A DNA stretch of 64,000 bases, from NCBI GenBank assembly GCA_001567255.1, contig LNBW01000056.1, positions 183,053 to 247,052 on the forward strand. Reading direction: 5' to 3'. Each line of letters opens with the position of its first letter. Positions within the stretch are counted from its first letter, which is position 1. A program made the translations under genes and the position numbers. Of the stretch, positions 29,001-35,087 are shown one piece after another. The DNA is from Bacteroidetes bacterium OLB9 (GTDB lineage: Bacteria > Bacteroidota > Bacteroidia > Chitinophagales > Saprospiraceae). The notes under the pieces were generated by a model that was given only the letters and a program-made list of their open reading frames with translations, did no database searches and had not been told where the DNA came from.

Positions 29001-30130
29001 CTAGTGACAAGTCTAAATGGAGTAAATGTATTGTTGTAGAGACAGCATCAAAAGAGTTTATTGAGTTGGGAGGAAATACGATTGGTGATGCTAAGACTTT
29101 TGACTTACGTAAGACGCCTTCAATTGATCAAAATGGAAATCCGCTGAACGACGGAACTATTGCATATAGTTATTTCCCAGGGTATGCTGTTGATGTGGAG
29201 ACCGGTAAGCGATTGAACATTTTCTTTGGAGAGAATAGTTTCTTCTCAGGCGAAGTAGCAGAGGTGTTAGAAGGCAAACAACCGATTGGTGGAGATTTGA
29301 TATTTAACCCAAGCTCTCAAGCTATCATTGAAGATTTTGTTGCAAGAAACCCTAATACAGGTGAATTACTAGACTTTACGGATTTAAGAGGTACTGTACT
29401 TGGAGGTCAGCATTATATTTATGTGACAAGAAGCGAGTATGATGGCTGTTCAAGTCTATATAATATATTACAGTATAGTTCTAATGGATCTTCTCCGTCT
29501 ATAACTAAGAAGGCTTCAGTATGTGCTGGAATTACTTGGACTTGTGTGCCATTACCTAGTAGACTTAATTCAATTGATCAAGGATTAATACCAAATGATT
29601 TAGTGGTTAAGTTGAGAGTTAATAATAGTTATGGTGAGTCTAAGCGTTTTGATGTGGACAAGGCAAGAGCGTGCTTGACAGATGGAGACCAGCCGGTGTA
29701 TGAGTTTGAATTTAAAGGTACTGAATCGAAGCAGTTAGCTACACAAGAAGAATATGTAGGCGCTTTAGCTAATGTCAATGTGGTGCCGAATCCGTACTAT
29801 GCTTATGCATCATATGAAACTTCACAGTTTACAAATGTGGTTAAGATAACCAACCTTCCTGCTCGTGCAATCGTGACTATTTATAGTATAGACGGTAGCT
29901 TCATCAGGCAGTATAATAGAGATGAAAGAGGAGCTATTCTATCTGGAGTTAATCGGCCAACCTCAACATCACAAGTATTTCCTGATTTAGACTGGGATAT
30001 GAAGAACTTTAGAGACATTCCTGTAGCTAGTGGTGTTTACTTGATTCATATTTCAGCACCTGATTACGGAGAAGAAAGAACCATTAAGTGGTTTGGAATC
30101 GGACGTAAATTTGATCCAAGTGGATTGTAA
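26003..30130 (+). CDS. Very large secreted protein with FlgD-like C-terminal module, unknown function
   Basis: A 1375-residue exported protein. The signal peptide covers about 1-23 (SFIAGDLMA). There is no recognisable enzymatic motif. The body has alternating beta-rich segments with calcium-site-like runs ('DNDENGIYNPCGGDFP', 'DPDLGCYQDDRIGCD'), acidic stretches and many cysteines, which is unusual for this phylum and suggests disulfides. The C-terminal ~110 residues ('NVVPNPYYAY', 'AIVTIYSIDGSFIRQYN', 'ASGVYLIHISA') look like the FlgD-Ig/T9SS-associated module that ends many exported Bacteroidota proteins, but without the lysine-rich end of type A tails. It lies between the TonB-dependent receptor and the PorV-like protein, likely in one operon. 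I do not recognise a function. Confidence 0.85.
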   Translation: MNFSKIFFSTVLTLSFIAGDLMAKEPDKVNGSAPTGTPQAVSWREACVRPTKQIELDVNNVRARIISGGTVWEAAEYIVPKPQPGGLPVSALYSGGVWIGGVDRARNIKLSAVTYRSSGFDFFSGPLDLNGATDKEVCDNWDKFFVVDGKNVRAHANRAIKAQETGVAMECDSIPEDVLFWPGQGNADWRRKYSFNLPDQPLGSFWDNDENGIYNPCGGDFPIIEIRGCEPSDIQEARELIPDEMIFWIYNDNGGAQTLSGPATIQMEVQVQAFAYTTNDEINDMTFYRYKLINKANEDLVDCYFSLWVDPDLGCYQDDRIGCDIERSLAYVYNEDDVDGFPGSTACAGTNTYGTSIPVVGVDYFRGPLGPRVFKRDDEGNLILDSEGNKILLEPEPYTGQLDTLIELGMTSFTYAENGSVGSPPPPTQDPQRGREDAFYNYIRGLWADGTPVTYGGTGYNPGSTDSIRYVFPSDPNYNGEDAWSMCSVDMPFGDRRTMQATGPLLLQPGAQNELIIGVVFVPDIKHPCPDLTRLKSADDIAQALFDNCFDITDGPDAPDLTPVELDRELILLLSNEQFSNNFNEAYEEKDLQAPEEFDNLYRFEGYRIFQLANASVTPQELEDVSKAREVARVDVKNGVREVYNWVGQPHPVIPNGPIIWTPVKKVTGTDGGIKKSFQIKEDQFATGSDRKLINHKQYHYMVLAYAYNNWKTFDVIEGEGQKRAYLEGRNNVRTYTLVPRPIVYEELQTGYGDGPVITRIQGEGNPGKFLDMDPSMYDIIINKTFDGKIRYKVGQGPIDAKVIDPLRIKDGKYRLEITGVFEANNQGTKCSFDEENTTWRLTNLTDENNPVVLLDNRPLKLVKEYIINNLGFSVTVGNVDEPGKAGTGANGGLGATLTYKNPNENLWFFGLRDGGIFTAAGDGTRYYDFVDINPEDENNSLSRMGQGFFVPIKSTRYKLDENLPLYWSPAPRDAMAYATSATQNSVRYRDLNNVDIIFTSDKSKWSKCIVVETASKEFIELGGNTIGDAKTFDLRKTPSIDQNGNPLNDGTIAYSYFPGYAVDVETGKRLNIFFGENSFFSGEVAEVLEGKQPIGGDLIFNPSSQAIIEDFVARNPNTGELLDFTDLRGTVLGGQHYIYVTRSEYDGCSSLYNILQYSSNGSSPSITKKASVCAGITWTCVPLPSRLNSIDQGLIPNDLVVKLRVNNSYGESKRFDVDKARACLTDGDQPVYEFEFKGTESKQLATQEEYVGALANVNVVPNPYYAYASYETSQFTNVVKITNLPARAIVTIYSIDGSFIRQYNRDERGAILSGVNRPTSTSQVFPDLDWDMKNFRDIPVASGVYLIHISAPDYGEERTIKWFGIGRKFDPSGL

Positions 30131-30142
30131 TAAAACGAAAAG

Positions 30143-30169
30143 AGCGGGAAGGATTTAGGCCTTCCCGCT
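30143..30169 (+). terminator. Strong intergenic hairpin between the large secreted protein and the PorV-like gene
   Basis: AGCGGGAAGG (30143-30152) pairs with CCTTCCCGCT (30160-30169) over a 7-base loop. It is GC-rich and very stable for this genome. The following bases are T/A mixed rather than a T-tract. It may be a partial terminator or mRNA stabiliser that sets different expression levels of the flanking genes. Confidence 0.6.
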
Positions 30170-30203
30170 TATTAACCATCTTAAATTAGTAAATATTCAT
30201 AAT

Positions 30204-31253
30204 ATGAAAATAAGATTTTACTCAATTATAGCTTTAGTAATGATGGCTGTTTTTTCGGTATATGGAGGTAATCCTGATCGACAAGGTCAGGCAGGAGCTT
30301 CTGAGTTGTTGATGAATCCATGGGGTCATAGTGCAGGATTGCATTCTATGAATACTTCCTCCACTATGGGCGTAGAGGCAATGCGAATTAACATTGCAGG
30401 ACTAAGCCGAATAAATAGTATGGAAATTGCCATTTCTAATAATAGACTGTACAGCGGGTCAGATATGAACCTGAATGCAGGTGGTATTGGGATCAAGCTA
30501 GGAAAGGGTGCATTAGGAATTGAGTTTGCTTCTCTAAATTTTGGAGATATTCCGGTGACTACGCCTAATCAGCCGGCAGGGACTGGTGGATATTTTTCGC
30601 CTAGCTTTACTCAATTAGGCGTGGGTTACTCATTGACGTATGCTAATAGAATTTCTGTTGGTGCACTGGTGCGAGTAGTTTCAGAATCCATTCAAGACAT
30701 TAATGCTACGGGAATTGCACTTGATGCAGGTGTGCAATATGTTGCGGGTGATAATGATAATTTTAAGCTGGGAATCGCTTTGAGAAACGTTGGAACACCA
30801 ATGGCTTTTGGTGGTGAAGGCTTAACAGTGAGGAGACCTAATCCTACCCCTGATGGAGGTGTGAGCTATGAGCTTGCTTATGATTCTAGAGGTGCAAGCT
30901 TTGAATTGCCATCTACATTGAATATTGGAGTTTCTTATGACTTCTATGTAGGTGATGAAGATTATATCCGTGCGTTGGGTAACTTTACATCCAATGCATT
31001 TTCTAAAGATCAGATTGGTGTAGGTGCAGAGTTTTCTTTCCGAAATATTTTTGCTGTGAGAGCGGCTTATAAGGTAGATCTCGGTGAATCTACTGTAGAA
31101 ACACAGGGTCTTTATACTGGACTAGCGGCTGGAGCGTCTGTAGAAGTTCCTATTTCAAGAGGAGGCGGAAATAATTTAGGCCTTGATTATGCCTATAGGG
31201 CAACAAATCCTTATAGAGGAACGCACAATTTTACGCTAAGATTTTCATTCTAG
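30204..31253 (+). CDS. PorV/PorQ-like outer membrane beta-barrel protein
   Basis: A 349-residue barrel of the PorV/PorQ (UPF0164-type) group. The signal peptide runs to about residue 21 (FSVYGG). 'RQGQAGASELLMNPWGHSAG' and 'GVEAMRINIAGLSR' correspond to the conserved N-terminal pattern of the family (small-residue-rich, then an N-x-A-G-L/I turn). Amphipathic strands follow and the chain ends in FTLRFSF with a terminal phenylalanine. PorV is the T9SS outer membrane shuttle that hands cargo to the attachment complex. PorV-like paralogues sit next to specific cargo in other Bacteroidota. Here it closes the module with the TonB-dependent receptor and the 1375-residue protein. Confidence 0.85.
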   Translation: MKIRFYSIIALVMMAVFSVYGGNPDRQGQAGASELLMNPWGHSAGLHSMNTSSTMGVEAMRINIAGLSRINSMEIAISNNRLYSGSDMNLNAGGIGIKLGKGALGIEFASLNFGDIPVTTPNQPAGTGGYFSPSFTQLGVGYSLTYANRISVGALVRVVSESIQDINATGIALDAGVQYVAGDNDNFKLGIALRNVGTPMAFGGEGLTVRRPNPTPDGGVSYELAYDSRGASFELPSTLNIGVSYDFYVGDEDYIRALGNFTSNAFSKDQIGVGAEFSFRNIFAVRAAYKVDLGESTVETQGLYTGLAAGASVEVPISRGGGNNLGLDYAYRATNPYRGTHNFTLRFSF

Positions 31254-31306
31254 GGAACTTTTTGACCTGAATTATGGTTTAGGTTTTATAATAAAAGGAT
31301 TTAAGG

Positions 31307-31348
31307 CAAACGTTTTTCGCTTTCAAAAGCGGAGGCGTTTGTTTTTTT
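31307..31348 (+). terminator. Rho-independent terminator before greA
   Basis: CAAACG (31307-31312) pairs with CGTTTG (31336-31341), with an inner stem CGCTT/AAGCG (31318-31331). It is followed by seven T (31342-31348). It closes the three-gene surface module. Confidence 0.8.
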
Positions 31349-31376
31349 ATTATTTTCAATATTAAAAAATGTAATT

Positions 31377-31847
31377 ATGTCAGTTTCGTATATGACTCAA
31401 GAAGGGTACGACAAGCTAAAAGCTGAGTTGGAAGAACTAAAGACAAAAGGTAGAGAAGATGTTGCAAAGGCGATTGCTGAAGCTCGTGAGAAAGGTGATT
31501 TGTCAGAAAATGCAGAATATGATGCAGCTAAGAATGCGCAAGGCATGCTTGAACTTAAGATAAATGAACTAGAGAAGGCTTTTTCTAGTGCGAGAATCGT
31601 TGATGAAGCTTCTCTTGACCTCTCCAAGGTCACAATATTGTCAAATGTTACGATTCAAAATATGAAAAATAACAACAAGGTAACTTATAAGATTGTGTCT
31701 GAAACGGAGGCTAATTTAAAGGAGCGGAAAATTTCTATAAATTCACCAATAGGTCAAGGATTATTAGGCATGTCTGTTGGCGATGTTGCAAAGATTCAAA
31801 CACCTGCAGGTTTGGTGGAATTCAAGATTGTTGAAATATCCCTTTAA
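31377..31847 (+). CDS. greA: Transcription elongation factor GreA
   Basis: Rescues backtracked RNA polymerase by stimulating transcript cleavage in the secondary channel. It has 156 residues, the usual length. The N-terminal coiled coil is clear ('AIAEAREKGDLSENAEYDAA', about residues 32-51), with the two acidic residues at the tip (D and E of DLSENAEYD). The C-terminal FKBP-like domain carries 'INSPIGQGLLGMSVGDVAKI'. The ATG at 31377 follows the terminator. The stop (31845-31847) is one base from the ATG of the HIT gene, so the two are probably co-transcribed. Confidence 0.96.
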   Translation: MSVSYMTQEGYDKLKAELEELKTKGREDVAKAIAEAREKGDLSENAEYDAAKNAQGMLELKINELEKAFSSARIVDEASLDLSKVTILSNVTIQNMKNNNKVTYKIVSETEANLKERKISINSPIGQGLLGMSVGDVAKIQTPAGLVEFKIVEISL

Positions 31848-31848
31848 G

Positions 31849-32241
31849 ATGGCTTCTATATTTACTAAAATTGTTAATGGGGAAATACCCGCGTATAAAA
31901 TAGCTGAAGACGATAAATTTCTTTCTTTCCTGGATGTTTTTCCCATTGCTAAAGGTCATTGTCTTGTCATTCCAAAGCAGGAGATAGATTATATTTTTGA
32001 TATAGATGATGATCTACTTTCTGACTTGATCGTTTTTGCTAAAAAAGTAGGAATAGCCTTACAAAAGGCAATTCCTTGTCAACGTATAGGAATGTCTGTC
32101 GTAGGGCTGGAAGTACCACATACTCATATTCACCTCATTCCGATCAATGCGGTGAGTGATATGAATTTTGGGCGCGAAAAACTGAAGTTCATGCCTGAAG
32201 AAATGGAAGCGATTGCTGCAGCTATACGACAACAACTTTAA
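31849..32241 (+). CDS. HIT family nucleotide hydrolase/transferase
   Basis: A 130-residue histidine triad protein. 'ASIFTKIVNGEIPAYKIAED' at the N-terminus and H91-x-H93-x-H95 in 'PHTHIHLIPIN' are the family signatures. 'FLDVFPIAKGHCLVIPK' supplies the nucleotide-binding strand. HIT enzymes hydrolyse adenosine phosphoramidates or dinucleoside polyphosphates; the physiological substrate here is unknown. The longer frame starting at 31777 overlaps greA and is rejected. The ATG at 31849 sits one base after the greA stop. Its stop overlaps that of lgt on the other strand by four bases (TTAA). Confidence 0.94.
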   Translation: MASIFTKIVNGEIPAYKIAEDDKFLSFLDVFPIAKGHCLVIPKQEIDYIFDIDDDLLSDLIVFAKKVGIALQKAIPCQRIGMSVVGLEVPHTHIHLIPINAVSDMNFGREKLKFMPEEMEAIAAAIRQQL

Positions 32242-33470
32242 GTAGTATTAACGGTGTTTTTTCTTCCTTTGTAGAGGTAAGTTAGACCCACAATTCCAAC
32301 TATTATAAAAAGAATAGAGATGTATTGAGCCTGACTCCAGTTCAGGCCAAATATCTCGTATCTATCGTTGACACGAATCGTTTCAATCCAGAACCGTTCT
32401 ATACCATTAATTATCATATAGATAAAAAATATTGTACCTGGAATTTTGAATTTCTGTCGATTCAACCATAGTATTGCAAATGCTATAAATCCAAATAAAA
32501 TCTCGTAAAGTGGAGTCGGATAAACTTTTGGATTCAACTCATGACAATATCGCACACCACAACTTTGTAGGCAACTATCTTCAATTGTCATTCCGGCAGC
32601 TCTTGCATTCAGAAAAATCTCCGGATTACAAGAAGATAAAAGGACGCCGTCATTATTAACATTGTTAGGATAGTTGTAAGACCAGAACCAGTCAGGTAGA
32701 AACCACCAGTCGGGTTGAGCAGCAGCAATAATGCCCCAGTCACCATCACCGGCAAACTGGCAACCCATCCTACCAACTGCATACCCTAATAATATACCCA
32801 TGCCTGCAATATCCATCATATAGATAGGTTTAATTCCTATTTTATTGACATACCAGTACACCGTAAAAAATGCAACAATTAAACCTCCATAAACATTGAG
32901 GCCTGAGCCTGAGAAAAATGTTTCAATGGGATTATTAAAAAAGGAAGGGAGGTCTTCAAGTACTGAAAATAATTTACTGCCTACGACTCCTGATATTCCT
33001 GCCAAAATGATAATATCATTGGTTTTAGAGGAAGGATAAATCAAGGTATCCTTCGTTTCTAACTTGGGATTAGCTTTTGAATTTTTCCACAAATAATAAG
33101 CAACAAAGCAAGTTGCTACCAAAATACCAATAATCCAATTGCCGCTTTTGGAAAATATAACACTAGCAGGATCTCCTTTAAAAGTTTCAAAAGAGGAAAT
33201 GATTAAAGGTAGTTTGGCGCCAATTACTAAAGCGAAAATTGCATTTAAAATAATATCAAGGGTACTAATTTTATCAGTAGAGGTGACTTTAGTTTTTGTA
33301 GGTAATATTTTTCCTGAATTTTCTAATCTATGAAGCTCTGATTTCAGCATTACACCACATGCAATCAGCGCAACAACCAGCATAAATCCAAAAGTTTTGA
33401 ATATGGATGTCCAGTTGTCAGGTGCCGTTCCAAACAAGTCATGAAAGAAATAGGATAAATCAGGGTACAT
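32238..33470 (-). CDS. lgt: Prolipoprotein diacylglyceryl transferase
   Basis: Attaches diacylglycerol to the lipobox cysteine of prelipoproteins in the inner membrane. The signature 'GRMGCQFAGDGDWGI' is present (Lgt consensus G-R-x-G-C/N-F). Further conserved parts are 'GLNVYGGLIVAFFTVYWYV' and the C-terminal 'ERFWIETIRVNDRYEIFGL' with its key arginine. At 410 residues it is much longer than the ~260-290 of E. coli-type enzymes. The extra ~130 residues lie N-terminally and contain additional membrane segments separated by a charged loop. It serves the lipoproteins predicted in this window. A minus-strand TACTTTTG lies 20 bases upstream. Confidence 0.93.
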   Translation of the reverse strand: MYPDLSYFFHDLFGTAPDNWTSIFKTFGFMLVVALIACGVMLKSELHRLENSGKILPTKTKVTSTDKISTLDIILNAIFALVIGAKLPLIISSFETFKGDPASVIFSKSGNWIIGILVATCFVAYYLWKNSKANPKLETKDTLIYPSSKTNDIIILAGISGVVGSKLFSVLEDLPSFFNNPIETFFSGSGLNVYGGLIVAFFTVYWYVNKIGIKPIYMMDIAGMGILLGYAVGRMGCQFAGDGDWGIIAAAQPDWWFLPDWFWSYNYPNNVNNDGVLLSSCNPEIFLNARAAGMTIEDSCLQSCGVRYCHELNPKVYPTPLYEILFGFIAFAILWLNRQKFKIPGTIFFIYMIINGIERFWIETIRVNDRYEIFGLNWSQAQYISILFIIVGIVGLTYLYKGRKNTVNTT

Positions 33471-33490
33471 AATTTAGCTAGTATAACGAA

Positions 33491-33498
33491 CAAAAGTA
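33491..33498 (-). promoter_or_regulatory. Possible -7 element of lgt
   Basis: TACTTTTG on the minus strand fits TAnnTTTG and lies 20 bases before the lgt ATG. No convincing TTG box is found further upstream. Confidence 0.4.
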
Positions 33499-33579
33499 AG
33501 ATTATTTTTATATTCTGCGTATATTCGCACCCAATTTACATATTTTATCATGAACGAGGAGCTTTCAAGAAAAGTTAAT

Positions 33580-34152
33580 ATGAAAAATATCATTACCAGT
33601 TTATTTATCTTTATATCATTAGCTACTATAAACGCCCAGAATCCGGGACTAGTTATATACGGAGGGCTCTCTGCAATGGCCTCAAAAGATAAAACAATCA
33701 CACCGTCTGGTCACTTTCATTATGGTTGGTTAGCTGGCGCTGATGTAAGGTTACTGGACGGTGATTTATACTTTTTAATAGGCGGTCAGTACCAGAAGTC
33801 TTCAATATTTTCATCTTCATCACCAGATTTTTTTAGTAAGCGTGACTTGACATTGGCAAATGGAAGACTAGGAATGGGATTTAATATTGTTCATTTTTCT
33901 GAAAGAGTAGCACTGAGGAGTAAGCTGCTAGCTTCAATAAATTTTGTCATGGAAGGCCCCAAGGAAGGTCTAAACAAACCGGGATATAATAAATTAAATG
34001 ATTCTTTCCTTGGAGGAGTAACAGGATTAGGACTTACTTTGGGCGCTTTTGATTTCGATTTAGAATATCAATATGGTGTAATCAATGCATTTTATCAGCA
34101 AAAAAATTCTACTTTTAGTGGCATATCATTGCTTGCAGGATTTCATTTTTAG
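33580..34152 (+). CDS. Small outer membrane beta-barrel protein
   Basis: About 190 residues. It starts best at ATG 33580, which gives a clean signal peptide (MKNIITSLFIFISLATINAQ). The frame extends upstream to 33550, but those ten residues are charged and would spoil the signal. The mature part shows alternating hydrophobic strands ending in 'ISLLAGFHF' with a terminal phenylalanine, the usual end of an 8- to 10-stranded barrel recognised by BAM. No family name can be given. It is divergent from lgt, and its stop overlaps the MBL-fold hydrolase stop by four bases (TTAG). Confidence 0.72.
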   Translation: MKNIITSLFIFISLATINAQNPGLVIYGGLSAMASKDKTITPSGHFHYGWLAGADVRLLDGDLYFLIGGQYQKSSIFSSSSPDFFSKRDLTLANGRLGMGFNIVHFSERVALRSKLLASINFVMEGPKEGLNKPGYNKLNDSFLGGVTGLGLTLGAFDFDLEYQYGVINAFYQQKNSTFSGISLLAGFHF

Positions 34153-34781
34153 AAAAAAGGATTGGTTGCTTTTTCTATTCCAATAGTTGTTGAATCACCA
34201 TGACCTGGAAATACAACGGTATCATCAGGCAATGTAAAAAACTTAGTAATTATACTTTGCAACAATGTATTGTGTTCTCCACCCGGCAGATCTGTTCGTC
34301 CTATGCTTCCTTGAAACAGTACATCACCCGCAATCAGCATTTTTTGATCTGAATGAAATAAGGATATACTACCCGGAGAATGCCCTGGAGTGAATAAAAT
34401 CTTTAATGTTGTATTTCCGAATGAAATAGTGTCTCCTTCTTCTAGCAATAGGGATATGTCTGGGGATTGATCATAAGATATTCCATAAATCATGGAGGCC
34501 AAGTCAGCAGCCTTTAAGACTTCTTTTTCATTGTTATGCGCATGGAGTGGCAATTTCCATTTTTCGGATACATATTTATTGCCTAGGACATGGTCGATAT
34601 GGCAGTGTGTATTGACCAGCATTACGGGCGTGAGATGGTTAGATTCGACAAATTCATTGAGTTGCCTTCTTTCGTTTGTATTATTACATCCGGGATCTAC
34701 AATGATACATTCACCTGTTGCGTCATATAAAATGTAAGTATTTTCATAAAATTCATTGAAGGTAAAAACCTTGACTCTCAT
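34149..34781 (-). CDS. MBL-fold metal hydrolase (glyoxalase II-like)
   Basis: A 210-residue metallo-beta-lactamase-fold protein. The metal site is clear: H59-x-H61-x-D63-H64 in 'NTHCHIDHV', then a histidine in 'FTPGHSPGS', an aspartate in 'LIAGDVLF' and a histidine in 'VFPGHGDST'. The short length and absence of the C-terminal glyoxalase II helical domain fit the YcbL-like group of hydroxyacylglutathione hydrolase relatives. The substrate is unproven. There is no signal peptide, so it is cytoplasmic. It transcribes toward the small outer membrane barrel gene with a four-base stop overlap. Confidence 0.9.
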   Translation of the reverse strand: MRVKVFTFNEFYENTYILYDATGECIIVDPGCNNTNERRQLNEFVESNHLTPVMLVNTHCHIDHVLGNKYVSEKWKLPLHAHNNEKEVLKAADLASMIYGISYDQSPDISLLLEEGDTISFGNTTLKILFTPGHSPGSISLFHSDQKMLIAGDVLFQGSIGRTDLPGGEHNTLLQSIITKFFTLPDDTVVFPGHGDSTTIGIEKATNPFF

Positions 34782-34891
34782 ATGGGATTTCTTTTATAAA
34801 TGTATGCGTGAAAGTACTAACATATAAAGAGAAAAAACCAAAATATGTTTTGACCGACTTGATTTTAAAAATCATTTGTTACAAATAATTT

Positions 34892-34920
34892 TTGAGATAA
34901 TGGAAATGTTTATATATTTG
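34892..34920 (+). promoter_or_regulatory. Promoter of the tRNA-Cys gene
   Basis: TTG (34892-34894), an 18-base spacer and TATATTTG (34913-34920) form a full-consensus Bacteroidota promoter. The expected start is a few bases before the tRNA at 34933. Confidence 0.8.
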
Positions 34921-34932
34921 CGCCTCAAATAT

Positions 34933-35003
34933 GGTCGGGTGGCCGAGCGGCTAGGCAGAGGTCTGCAAAACCTCGTACAGCGGTTCAAATCCGCTTCCGA
35001 CCT
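34933..35003 (+). tRNA. tRNA-Cys (anticodon GCA)
   Basis: A complete 71-base cloverleaf can be folded by eye: acceptor GGTCGGG/TCCGACC, D arm GCC/GGC, anticodon arm GAGGT-CTGCAAA-ACCTC with GCA, T arm AGCGG-TTCAAAT-CCGCT. The discriminator U73 is the identity base expected for tRNA-Cys. CCA is not encoded. It is a single tRNA gene with its own promoter and terminator. Confidence 0.96.
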
Positions 35004-35015
35004 CATTGAAACTGA

Positions 35016-35052
35016 AAGATCGCATTACTGAATGGTGCGGTCTTTTTTTTTT
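35016..35052 (+). terminator. Terminator after tRNA-Cys
   Basis: GATCGCAT (35018-35025) pairs with GTGCGGTC (35035-35042) through Watson-Crick and G-U pairs, followed by ten T (35043-35052). Confidence 0.8.
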
Positions 35053-35087
35053 CAATATTATTTCTTTATCTTCAGCAATAATCGATT

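Noticed and set aside
31777..31848. Upstream extension of the HIT gene
   Set aside because: It overlaps greA out of frame. The ATG at 31849 gives the canonical HIT N-terminus one base after the greA stop.
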